Source: Coturnix japonica (taxonomy: Eukaryota; Chordata; Aves; Galliformes; Phasianidae). From it: a stretch of 64,000 bases of DNA. Both the position numbers and the translations under genes were made by a program. Each line of letters begins with the position of its first letter. Position 1 is the stretch's first letter. The stretch lies in contig NC_029516.1 of the NCBI RefSeq assembly GCF_001577835.2, positions 165,376,441 through 165,440,440 on the forward strand, written 5' to 3'. Positions 24,756 through 47,270 of this stretch are shown here, in pieces. Below the pieces are notes generated by a model. The model was not told the DNA's origin. It worked only from the letters and a program-made list of their open reading frames with translations, and did not search any database.

Positions 24756-27484
24756 AGCAGTCACCACTGGTCAAGCCACTGGCAAATGTCCATATCTAAT
24801 AAAAGCAGCTTTCCCAATGTTCCTCACCAAGACCTTTCTTTCCCTCCCACAGTATCCCCATGTGCTTTAAGTAGCTGTGACAATCATAAATAATGTCATG
24901 TAGCTAAAATATAAGACCCCACTTAATGAACTATGCACCCTTAGGTCTGAATGGGAAAGTATGCCACATATGCTTAGATAACATCAAAAATAGAAAAGTC
25001 ATGGGAAAGGAACTTTGAAATTATATTAGTCTAAGAAATCTGGGATAAAAATCTAGCCCAGACCTCAAGGAGCACAGGCCCTCCACACACAACCAGATTA
25101 CTTTGTCGCTCCCAGTGTCCAAAGGTAATCTGGCCCCAAAATGCTTACCTCCTAAGTGGCTGATGTGCAGGTTCATCTCACCTTGCTAAAGGCTTTTGTC
25201 TGGAATGTATTTTCATCTGTTTTTCCCTTTGGTTTACACGTCCCAACCTCAGCACCACATGAGAAAGGAGTAAGCATGGAGGAGAGGGGACTAGAAGGTT
25301 CACATACAGAGTGAGGGGAAGGGGGAAAACCTCACCACTCCATCCGGTCTCTGCAAAGACTACTCCTGTCCCAAGCACACTGAGTCAACACATTCTGTTA
25401 AGAATATAAGAAATTATTATACTTACTAAGAACTCATTCTTAAGAATCATCTTTTCATTCCATCCATACTCTAAAATATATATTTTAAACACCCAAGCAA
25501 CCCTGCTGTTTCTCTTTCTCTCATGTATCTCTTAATGCTTCTCCATTTTCTGTGTTGATATTTCAGGGCACAATCCTGTGGGGTTGAAGCCAGCTGAACG
25601 TTTGTTGTTGGCTCATGTAACAGGAGGTTAAGACCCAAAGCTAAATCTCTCTGCAACTGTCTTGATAGCTATCTTTTCTGGTGCCAAGAACCTGAATACA
25701 AACAGTTATAGCCTCAGATGAAGGGTCAAACAGTAAATCTTGGAGGAAAAAAATCATTAGCCCTGGAATCAGATAGTACTTTATTCTGACTTCATTATTA
25801 TGCAAATGAATTTAATGGATTTGTAAACCTTACAGCTATTATAACTAAATTTCTACCTCCTTGCAAACAGGTTTACCTTCCCTTCATTCTCTCACTTCAA
25901 TAAGAAATTAATGGTACAATAAAAATGATCTGAAGGGATGTCAGTTTCTTTGCACGTACTTTGCTATTCTCTGTATTTCATGCAGCTTATGTTAACCAGC
26001 TGAGTTTTCTCATCACTGTAGTTTAAATACTTGCTTTATTCTTCTTTCTTAAATATACTACAAGAAAACATACAGAAGTAGGCTTTTAAAATAGGTTAAT
26101 CAAGCTAGGCCAGAAATTAAGGCTGATCTACGTTTAAAGGCTTTGCATGCACAGTTTCTGGAATTATTGTCACAATAAAATCATAGAACTTTACATAAAA
26201 AGTTAATGTAGATGCAGATTATAGAAGCAAATGATTTCCCCACTGCAGTTTATTCTGTGCATTCCTTGTTTTAACCTGCATTCCCAGGTTAAAGACACCA
26301 GACCAGATAAGATGTGTTTCATGGGTGGAATCCCATTTACTCCTGGCCATTTTAACAGTACAACCTTTCTGGTCGCACATTATGATTCATCACATTCATC
26401 CCAGCAAAAGTTTCTGCTCCAGCTAGTGAACTGTTGCCAAAGGGTTATATGTGCTTTGAGAGAAAACAGACCACCCAAAAACTGAAAGTAAATTGTGCAA
26501 GAAATAGCAAAACAAAGGCAAAAACATCTAGAAGGTTTTCATGCCCCTCCTGACATTGCACATAAATCTTGACCTTCGTTACATGATTCTTGCAGATGAT
26601 TGCAAGTTATGCTTTGAATTGCTGTTGCTCAGAACTCGGCATATCAATGTGGTCAAGCGATGGCTGATGCTATCTAAACCTCGACGGCATTCATGCAGAG
26701 CCTTTCCAAAGCTGGGCAGGATCGCTCATATCAACAGATAAACACCAAATCCCATTTAATGCCCAGTCTCCTACTTCAACACAGAAGCTTGTAATTTATA
26801 CTCAATTTGATGGTGAAAGACCAGGATATTCCTTAAATCTTAAGGTAGTGAAAATGAAATAAATTGAGTTATACTGGAGTGGAACTGGAACACAATTCAG
26901 GTGATCTTTAAATAAGAGCCATGTTGAGCCTTAACTACACTCAAACTTCTCCTATTAGACTGTATGCATTTCAGGCACTGAAGGTAAAATATTGTAGCTA
27001 CCACACACAAAGAGCAAGCTAACCTATAAACTTTGTCTGTTATTAGGGCTTTTAAGCAGCAGGAACAACAAGTGCTCCCAAAGATGCTGCAGACAACATT
27101 AACAGGCAAGTGACCTCATCATCGCGATCCATCCTTCAAAACAATGACAACTTTTGTGTATGGAACATGATTTCACAATCCCATGAGACCATAAAGCTCT
27201 CAGTGTTTCAAAAAAGAGATGAAATGTTAACTCTGTTGGTCTCCTTTGTCTGAAATTTACTCTTTCTATGAAATTCAATCCTGCACGATAAGCCAGAATT
27301 GGGATTAAGGATCCCACCAACCCCATTTATTTCTTTAAATAGGCTCCTGTGCACAGGAGACCTTCAGTCTCTGAAAAAAATAAAAATAAATAAAAATTAA
27401 AATTGTATTATTTACAAAGTGTGCCAAATAATAATAATAATAAAATAATAATAATAATATATTAAAAATCCCAACACTTAAGAG
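24756..27484. other. Intergenic, no gene seen
   Basis: AT-rich unique sequence with an (AATAAT)n-like run at about 27,425-27,465. No gene was recognised. Confidence 0.5.
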
Positions 27485-27485
27485 T

Positions 27486-27614
27486 ATCATAGAATCACAG
27501 AAAGGCCTGGGTTGAAAAGGACCTCAAAGATCATCTAATTGGTTGAACCCAATGCTGTGGGCAGGGTCACCAGCCACCAAACCAGGTTGCCCAGAGCCAC
27601 ATCCAGTGTGTCTG
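27486..27614 (-). mobile_element. CR1 LINE, short 3' fragment
   Basis: Opens 'atcatagaatcacagaaaggcctgggttg' and continues 'ggacctcaaagatcatc', with the reversed CR1 body to about 27,614. Confidence 0.85.
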
Positions 27615-27851
27615 ACTACGACCTTTACACTGTAGAAATAGGAATAGGAAGCAGAGGAACACAAGGGAGCAAGTCTCATTAGGAACTCTGTAAGAGGTTG
27701 AGAAAGCAAGAATGAGAGAAAGAACAAAGGGATGAAAGAAGGATGGCCCTGTGTTTAGTTTCTGTGCTCCAGGCACAGCTTTAATTGAGAGCCTCCCTAC
27801 ATGCCCTTGCAGCTTTCAGGTGATAAAACAGCCTTAGTCTGCCCAATTTGG

Positions 27852-28210
27852 GGTGCATTTATGTATGATCAGCAGTTTGAGGGAGGTGATCCTGCCTCTC
27901 TGTTATGCCCTGGTCAGGCCTCACCTGGAATACTGTAATTCTGGGTTCCCCAGTACAAAAAAGACAGGGATCTCCTGGAAAGCATCCAGTAGAAGGCAAC
28001 AAAGATGATAAAAGGACCCGGAGCATCTCCCATGTGAAGAAAGGCTGAGTAACCTGGGTCTGTTCAGCCTTGAGAAGTGAAGACTTGGAGGTGATTTATA
28101 AACATTTATAATGTTTATAAATATCTTAAGTGTGAGAGGAAAAAAAGGGACGTGGCCAACCTCTTTTCAGCAGTCTGTGGGGACAGGACAAGGAAAAAAC
28201 AGCCACCTCT
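27852..28210 (+). mobile_element. CR1 LINE, internal fragment
   Basis: Plus-strand CR1 body: 'ttatgccctggtcaggcctcacctggaatactg', 'gggttccccagtacaaaaaagacagg', 'agtagaaggcaacaaagatgat'. It loses similarity after 'gggacaggacaagg' and has no 3' tail. Confidence 0.85.
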
Positions 28211-28898
28211 CAGAAGCCATAATTCCTAACTGCAGCTCCTCATCCTATTTCGGAAAGTAAAAAGCTCTTATCATTTCGATAGCTATATCTGATACATATC
28301 CATTGTTCCTACCTTGTGCTGCAGTGGTCCAACAGCGAGGTTTGCTGCCCTCCCTGAGTCGCTAGATGGCGGCGTTGGAAGCAGGAATGGAGACGAACGA
28401 AGCCCGTCAGAGCTCAGCACCCCGACACGCTGACCTGAAATCCCGGGCAGCATCAGCTCCGTTTGTTTATTTGAAAACACACTTATTGACTTTAACGCAA
28501 TTAAAATAAATGCCAGGCCAGGACTTTACGTCCCTTAATGCAACCTAATCCTTGAATTATAACCACTTTAATCCTTGCAATATAAACATTTCAGGGGGAA
28601 TTCGAGCCACCACCTCCACAAACACCTGTTCAGACCTCTTTGTCTATGTGAAAGCCATATGAAACCCAGAACAGTGCTATACAAATAAGATGAGAACGAT
28701 GCATTTCATTTCCTGGTATTTCCCAGTGATCTCATTACCTAAAGGGAAACCTTTCCAAGGGCTCGTTAAGATAAAGAAGTATAAATAATGTCAGTGTAGT
28801 GATTTCCAAGGTAGCAATATTTGCTAATGCTGACCAAGCAAGTGCAAAGCAAATTTAAGACACAAATCTCATTATTAAGATGCATCTATACAGGTAGG
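28211..28898. other. Intergenic, short GC-rich patch
   Basis: Positions 28,330-28,450 are GC-rich and hold a GCTAGATGGCGGC element (12/14 to the CTCF core at 28,359-28,372, plus strand, and also YY1-like). No gene is seen. Confidence 0.4.
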
Positions 28899-28899
28899 T

Positions 28900-29190
28900 A
28901 CTGGCATTGAACAGAATCCAGAGTCGTATTCAGTAAAAGCTTATGGCTGTAGATAGGACAAGAGGGAATGGTTATGAGTTTCAAAAGACTAGGTTTAAGT
29001 AAGGTATAAGGAAGAGATATATTATAAAGGAATAAATTCAAGATGAGAGTAGTGAGGCACTGGAACAGGTTGCTCAGAGAAGCTGTGGGTGTCCCATCCC
29101 TACAGACTTTCAAAGCCAGATTGGATAGGACCCAGGGCAGCTTGATCTGGTGGGAGGTGCTCCTGTCCAGGACAGGGAGAACTGGATGAT
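28900..29190 (+). mobile_element. CR1 LINE, left part of a copy split by an LTR-type insertion
   Basis: Plus-strand CR1 ('aggacaagagggaatggtta', 'gtgaggcactggaacaggttgctcagagaagc', 'gggagaactggatgat'). The text stops abruptly at 29,190 and resumes at about 31,195 with 'atgatctctaaaggtcttttc', which is the next part of the CR1 3' end. The copy was therefore split by the 2.0-kb insertion. Confidence 0.88.
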
Positions 29191-29949
29191 TGTAAGAGGC
29201 CATGCTTTTTACATTACTGTCTCAAAGTTTGCTGAAATGGACAAGTTCAGGCAAGTCCTGGCCAAGGTTTGGAACCTTGGACTGCCTTTGTCTGAGACAC
29301 ACAGGAACCAAGGTTCGAGAAATCCCTTTGTTTAGGAGATGGACAAGTCCAGGAGCTACGAAAGGGAGATAAGATACTGATCAATGGCCCTTAAGTGGTC
29401 TTTTGTGTAGACCTATCTCAAGGAAGACGGCCATCTCTGAGGACTGATGGCCCTTAAGTGGCCTTTCCTGTTGGCCCATCTCAAGGAAGATTGACATCTC
29501 TGTGGAAAATCACAGGACTCTGACCTGAGCCGTCCCGAAATGTCTCGAAGGCTGGAAAGAAGGATAAAAAGGGCATGTACAAACCCCGAATGGGGGGTTT
29601 TCTGACACCAGATGCCTCACTACGGAAACAAGGAGGTTTTCTGTCATCAGATGCCTCTCTACGCGAGTGCCTGCATGCTGAAGAAGATGCCTGCATGCTG
29701 AAGAACCTTTGTGGGCATCTAGGTATCTGACCTCAGATTCCTCCACCGTTGTCCTACTGCTGCCTATTATCTCTTCTGGGATTGCTGCTCGAGACTCTGC
29801 TTCGAGGGACCTCGCTGCCCGAGACTCCACTTCCTGAGACCTCGCTACTCTGACCATCTTCTCTGCATTTCATCAATCTGCGGCCTGCTACTCCGCTGCT
29901 GCTCTCCCCTACGCTTATTTTGCCCCGGACCAAAGTTATTTTTTTTTAT
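29191..29949 (+). repeat. Left LTR of the 2.0-kb element
   Basis: The LTR starts TGTAAGAGG right after the target duplication. A tandem duplication of about 65 bp (29,376-29,442 and 29,443-29,504) sits where U3 enhancer repeats usually lie. A TATA-like GATAAAAAGG is at 29,563-29,572. Shorter direct repeats follow downstream (29,591-29,626 against 29,633-29,667, and a doubled 'gcctgcatgctgaagaa'). The right boundary is set only by the primer-binding site, because no clear CA end is visible next to it. Confidence 0.65.
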
Positions 29950-29967
29950 TGGCGTAGTCGGCAGGAT
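29950..29967 (+). other. tRNA-Ser primer-binding site
   Basis: TGGCGTAGTCGGCAGGAT is the exact complement of the 3' terminal 18 nt (including CCA) of vertebrate tRNA-Ser(AGA/TGA), recalled from known tRNA sequences. Its position right after the LTR is where reverse transcription would be primed, and it fixes the element's orientation as plus. Confidence 0.75.
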
Positions 29968-30057
29968 AACCCATCGTGAGAGTGTTATCCTTCCAGTTTC
30001 TCTAAAACGTTTCTGTCTGTTTCTCCTGGAGTTGCAAGGAGCGATTGTTTTGATAAC

Positions 30058-31176
<1,119 letters not shown>

Positions 31177-31194
31177 CTAAATTGGAGCGAGACA

Positions 31195-31214
31195 ATGATC
31201 TCTAAAGGTCTTTT
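31195..31214 (+). mobile_element. CR1 LINE, right part of the split copy
   Basis: 'atgatctctaaaggtctttt' is the CR1 3' end expected after 29,190. It abuts the reversed CR1 tail starting at 31,213. Confidence 0.7.
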
Positions 31215-31385
31215 CATAGAATGATTCATAGAATGATTTGGGTTTGGAAGGGGCCTTTAAGATCATCCAGTACCAACCCCCCATGTTATAGGCAGGGTCT
31301 CTTCCTTCTAGACCAGGCTGCTGGGCAAAGTGTTCCAGTCCATTACCACCCTCATAGTAAAGAATTTCTTCCTAATAGCTTAGAG
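31213..31385 (-). mobile_element. CR1 LINE, 3' fragment
   Basis: 'catagaatgattcatagaatgatttggg' and 'ggaaggggcctttaagatcatcc' mark a reversed CR1 that continues to 'aagaatttcttcctaatagc'. With the split copy to its left it forms a tail-to-tail CR1 pair. Confidence 0.85.
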
Positions 31386-31477
31386 AGACTCAGGAACATA
31401 ATACCCTGGTCAGGCTGAAATGCAATCAAAACCAACTCTACTCCAGCCTGCAAGATAAACTCTGAGGGGAGGGAGAG

Positions 31478-31545
31478 GAGATTCGAACCCACAACCTCCA
31501 GCTCTACAGCACCGCACCATAGAACTTGATCAAACCACGTGACGA
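31478..31545 (-). repeat. tRNA-like remnant (possible SINE head)
   Basis: On the minus strand a perfect B box, GGTTCGAATCTC, lies near 31,482-31,493. It is preceded by a tRNA-like 'GGTGCGGTGCTGTAGAGC' segment. No full cloverleaf forms by eye, so a functional tRNA is unlikely. Confidence 0.35.
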
Positions 31546-31886
31546 TCATCCCCTCCCCCGAAACCTTCCAGCACTTCCGTAAACATCCCGGTAGTTGATT
31601 GACAGGGACAATCAGCCAATCGCGGCGCGGGGAAACGCCGGGTGGGCGGTAACTTCTTATCAGCCTCTCGGGAGCTGGAGAGTGGGAAATGAATGGTGAG
31701 AGGAGGGAGGAGGGCAAGGGATGGCGGCGGGACGGGACGGGTTGGGATAGGCCGAACCGAATCGAATTGAACCGGGCCAGGCCAGGCTAATCCGTGTGTG
31801 CCGTGGCCGTGTAGGCAGAGCGATGGGCGGTGGTGCTTGTTTTGGTACGGCTTAACGTGGCCTTGTTTTGTGGTGTGTCGTCACAG
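31536..31886 (+). promoter_or_regulatory. CCDC82: CpG-rich promoter and 5' non-coding region of CCDC82
   Basis: GC-rich and CpG-rich DNA just upstream of the first coding exon. Visible elements are CACGTGAC (31,536-31,543, E-box/CLEAR type), ACTTCCG (31,573-31,579, ETS type) and CCAAT (31,616-31,620). No TATA box is seen, as expected for a housekeeping promoter. The coding exon begins after a 3' splice site (cacag, ending 31,886), so a non-coding first exon ends somewhere about 31,700-31,820. Its exact donor is not certain. Confidence 0.6.
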
Positions 31887-31894
31887 CTTCCCCT

Positions 31895-42690
<10,796 letters not shown>

Positions 42691-43919
42691 TTAAGTGGAA
42701 ATACAGCTCTTTTAAAGATACCTTGTAAAAAACTGAATGGCCTGTTTTATCTGCAGGCACTTCACCTCAGCTTGTTCTTCAAGATTCTAATAATGTAAAA
42801 GGCTGTATTATGCTCAAATCCATGGGTCTGTAAACAACTGTTTAAGAATATCCTGTATTATTTTTCAGCCATGTGAATAATAACTTGAAGTTTTCCCAAA
42901 TCGGTCCTTCCATTTTTGCTGCATTGGTCACTTCATGCTTCCTTTTGTTCTTCAAAATAACAGATCAGTATCTTCTTACTTGTGAAGCAAAAGCTGTGCC
43001 TGTTGATGTTGAGCTGTAGCACTGGGAAGGTAGGAGGTCTTGAGACTTTTTGAAGTGGGAATATTTGGAAAGGTAAGACTATGTTACACAGGAACATACA
43101 TGACTTGCATCATTCCTTTCCTTTTGCTTGTTGTAAATTCACAAGCAAGTCCAACTGTTTAGAATAACAGTTATGATGAAATGGACCCTAATGCGAAGAC
43201 TTACTTCCCCTCTGAGGAATCACTATAGCCTGTTGTAAGGCAGCAGGGCAAATATTATGCAATCCTGCCTATATTTGCAGCACAGCAGTCATTCCTCTTT
43301 AGAGAGCAGGTGATGAGTCACATAATAGGCATCACAGGGCTGAGGCTGGCATAACCATCCAGGTGTACACTCAGCCCCACACTGCTCTCTCTGATGCTGT
43401 CTGAGGCAACTTACTGAGATCTTAAATTGTGTTGCGCAAACATAATGGCAACAACTTGCAGTAACTTAAAATAATAGATTAATGTGGCCATGCAAGCTAA
43501 GCAAGAATTCTTCCAGTATAATCTGATAACTGAAAGCAGGAGTTACTTAGAATCATGATGCGTGGTTTACCACGGAGTAAGTAGAGTAGACCCTGAAGAC
43601 TGGGAAGGGGAAGGTACTCTATACGCTATTCTGTCCTGGTATTTTATGCTGCATATAAAGTTACATTGACATATCCTAAGAGAAGATGCAGGGCACATGG
43701 TTTTGAATCCCATTAGGAGCTGTTCTTAGACCCTGCAGTATGCACATATCCTTGTTAGTCTGTTATAGCTGAGAAACTCAGTAGGAGGGATGATGCTGGT
43801 AACCCTCTAGATTTTTTTAACAGGTCACTTTCTCAGAACTAAAAGTAAGGAAGCCTGTTTTTTCACATATTTGCCCATAAAAACTTCTCATGTCTGATGT
43901 ACTACTTTGCTGGTAACAT

Positions 43920-43982
43920 GCTGACCTCGATGATCTCTGGAGGTCCCTTCCAACCCCCTACGATACTGTGATTTTGTGATCT
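43920..43982 (+). mobile_element. CR1 LINE, short 3' tail
   Basis: 'tgacctcgatgatctctggaggtcccttccaacc' followed by 'gatactgtgattttgtgat'. Confidence 0.75.
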
Positions 43983-45509
43983 TATGCTTTTCTTTCTTTC
44001 TTGGAAGAAAGCACCTCAAAGGCTGACTGAGCTTTGCCTGTGACATCATTAGTTGAACTGATACATGGCTTGGCAGGGGGCTGACAAGATGTTTGTATGT
44101 TACCGTCTCTTAGACTTCGACGTTCCCTTCACCATGATTAGAGGAAGTGATAATATTTTTGTGGCTGCTGTTCCACCTGAAGAGCTTGTACGAGGCAGAG
44201 AATGTGAAGTATCGTTATGACATGTTTACACTCGTCTTCACTTGAAAAAATAAATAAATGAATTGTTTAGAAGAAACAACGATTAGTAAAAATTCAGGTT
44301 GGATTTTGCAGGACAGGCTGTAAGTGCTCAGTGCAACGTAGCACACAGTACAAAGAGGACTCCTACCAAGACAGGTTTTCAGGTCTAATTGCAATAAGAA
44401 TATTTGTAGTGGAAAAAGTCTGTGCATATAACAACTAGTGGGAGAGGTCAGAGATCTCACCACCTTCCATGCTTTCTTTTCCACTTCAGAGGCTTCGAGT
44501 GGATTTAGTGGGTGAGAGGATATAACGTTTGTTCTGATAGGGCACTTTTAATTGTCTTTACTTTTTGAAGTCGTAGCTCTAATTAAGATAAAGTGCCTGT
44601 CTTAATGCAACAATGAGGAGAGATCAGTATGTGATTAGAACTGGAGCAGGTGATTAATGATCATACTTGGAAATTGCTTTAATTCCTGTAGGGTTTCAAT
44701 CATCTGCTCTAGTTGAAGTTCTGTAGCCTGGGACTATGATAATGATAGAATTCCGCACATTGTGTTTATGCATAGGATCAGCCTTCCAAACACGATGTAT
44801 TTCTACGAGAGAAGGTATATATCCTATGTCCAGTAGTGGCAGGGAAGTATGAAGTGTTTCTTCTCCCCTCGTCCCTCTCTTTTCAGAAATAAAGCCATTT
44901 GTGGATCAAGCAGGATGGCAAACTTTGCTGACAGGAGCCAGCTGACACTTTACTTCTTAAACACGGTGAAGGCTTCTCCTGTTTCCCAAAAGCAGCTATT
45001 TCTAGTAGCTCAGCAGGCAATTACAGGCAATTCCCATGCTTAGCTCTTCTGGTTTACTTTTATTTGGATAAATAAAGGCTTGTAGTTTCATCCTTCTTTA
45101 AGTCTTCCTGGATAAACAGAGTGGGTGTGTTAGATAAACGCATGCAAATACTGTACGGCTCCAAGAGAAACAGCCAGCGCACATGAATATGCACTTGAAA
45201 AAGTTAACTTGCTGATTCCGCTCTGAGAAATAAGAAATATCAATTTCTAACCTGAATTTAAAGACGAGACAAAAGAATGTAGGGAAACACATCTGAACAG
45301 CCAAAAGGACAGCATGAGGAGCATGTGAAGTGGTACCAAAGGAGCCTGACAGTGCCATTCAATGCACTTAATACAACCGAAGTCATTTGATACATGATTG
45401 CTAAATGTAGACGAATGGAGTATGTGGCCAGATTTAAGCAGGAACTCATTGTTTTAAGTGACGTAGGTTCAGCACGGTGTTTTCCTTCACTTTTTAGAAG
45501 GTTATCAGA

Positions 45510-45784
45510 GGTTTATGGCCTCAAGTTGCGCCAGGGCAAGTTTAGGTTGGATATTAGGAAGAACTTCTTTACAGAAAGGGTAGTTAAACACTGGAATAGG
45601 CTCCCCAGGGAGGTGGTTGAATCGCCATCCCTGGATGTGTTTAAGAGCCGTTTGGATGTGGTGCTCAGGGATATGATTTAGTGTAGGGTTTTTAGAGTTA
45701 GGGTACTGGTTAGGCTGCGGTTGGACTTGATGATCTTCAAGGTCTTTTCCAACCTGGGTAATTCTATGATTCTATGATTCTATC
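45510..45784 (+). mobile_element. CR1 LINE, 3' fragment
   Basis: Plus-strand copy: 'ggcctcaagttgcgccagggcaag', 'ggataggctccccaggg'-like body, ending with three ATTCTATG units. It is the same subfamily as the minus-strand copy at 20,994 and shows what that copy looked like before the 97-bp insertion. Confidence 0.92.
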
Positions 45785-47213
45785 AGCACAATGGGACTTC
45801 CATGGTGAGCACAAGTGAGCGCTTTGCCTATTTGGAGGGGGTGCTGACTTAGGAAACCCAGAGTTTCAACTGCAGCAGCAAATTCACACAGGAAAATACT
45901 CAAGCATGACAGTTCACGTGAGATTACAACTGCAATTCAAGAGGCCGCGTGTTATTGTTGGCAGATGGAGGGGGGAGGGGGGGGAAGTAATCAATTATTC
46001 AGGATCTGTTACGTTAACGTTTCATCACGCGTGCTTCTATTAGAATGCATGTGACACGGTCACAAGCGATGTGTGATGGTGTTCAGAGCCAGCTGATTGT
46101 ATGAAAGCAACGAGCCCGTTCAGATCTGGTGCTGCTTTCCAGGAGCTGGTAACTTTCGGCAGCGCCCCGAGCAAAACTTGAAGTGCCGAGTGACGGGGTT
46201 CGGGTATTTCCTTCTCTCAGACAGCAGGGGCAGCATTTGCTGTATATTGGACTTACCGCACAGCCGTGCAAGCAGCTGTCTCGCCCTGCCAGCGATCTAT
46301 ATTAAACCACAAAACACATGAGACGCTGCTCGGCAAAACAAAAAGTGAATCTTAAACATCTTAAAGTTACAAGTCAAAACTATCTTTGTTTTGAAAGATG
46401 GTTCTCCGAGCCCTACAGCAGCTTATAGCAGAGGACTCCTGCAGCTGCCCCGGTATCTCCCCAAGCGGCAGCACCGATCTGTCTCATTGCAACGCTGGAG
46501 ACCTCATACAAGGCATCATGCAAAGCACCCCTGCTTCTTTTGCACGGGAGTTGTGTCACTGTTGGAAAACTAAGCCCCAGAAGGGCCTGAAGCAAAGGTA
46601 ACACTGTCCATTATTGTACAAACTACCCCCCAACCCCCTCTTTTATTTTTTCCAACATTGCCAGCTCATTGTTCTCACCAGATGCATGCTATCATTACGT
46701 ATCAAATAATAACCCACTCTTCCTCAGCTGTTCAAGGTTAGACAAAAAAAATCCCTTTTTCCTGTTAGCAATAATGCCTTCCACATCCCCAAACCTGCCC
46801 TTTGGTTGGGCAACAAACTCTGCACTGCACAAACATGGGTCCAAACACTCAGATCGTGGAAATCCACCTGGAGAGATGGGGTGTGGGGTATCCCCCGTAC
46901 ACCCAGCAATGGTTATTTGGAGTGAATTTCAAGGAATGTGTCATTTCAGCAACAATATCCAAAGGATTTGTGAGTTTGGAAGCTGAAAGGTTGGTGTTAG
47001 GTTCCAGGAGGGCCTGGATCGCAGGACGCAGTGATGGAATGTGTGAGGTTTACTGATGGGCTGCACTGCAGAACCAAGCTGAGGTTTCACATCAGCGCTG
47101 CGTCTCCTTGTGCTTAGGGTCACTTTTATTCCCAGAGCAGTGTCTGGGTACGCAGGCAGCACAATCGTGTGTTGCTTTAACAGACGTGATCGGGCCCAGC
47201 TACTTCTGCACCT

Positions 47214-47270
47214 CACAGAAGCACAGAGCCGTAGGGGTCGGAAGGGACCTGTGTGTCCAACACAGCCCAC
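47214..47270 (-). mobile_element. Possible CR1 3' tail remnant
   Basis: 'cacagaagcacagagccgtaggggtcggaagggacc' resembles a reversed, diverged CR1 tail at the edge of the MAML2 CpG island. The similarity is weak. Confidence 0.4.

Larger units (their letters stand above)
42691..47150. other. CCDC82-MAML2 intergenic region including the CCDC82 3' UTR
   Basis: Starts with the CCDC82 3' UTR of unknown length. Two CR1 fragments lie at 43,920 and 45,510. Positions 44,065-44,217 form an unrecognised coding-like stretch. The run at 45,967-45,987 is G-rich. Nothing else was recognised. Confidence 0.55.

Noticed and set aside
46205-46235. CTCF-like 'acagcaggggcagc'
   Set aside because: Only 11 of 14 core positions match, too weak to list as a site.
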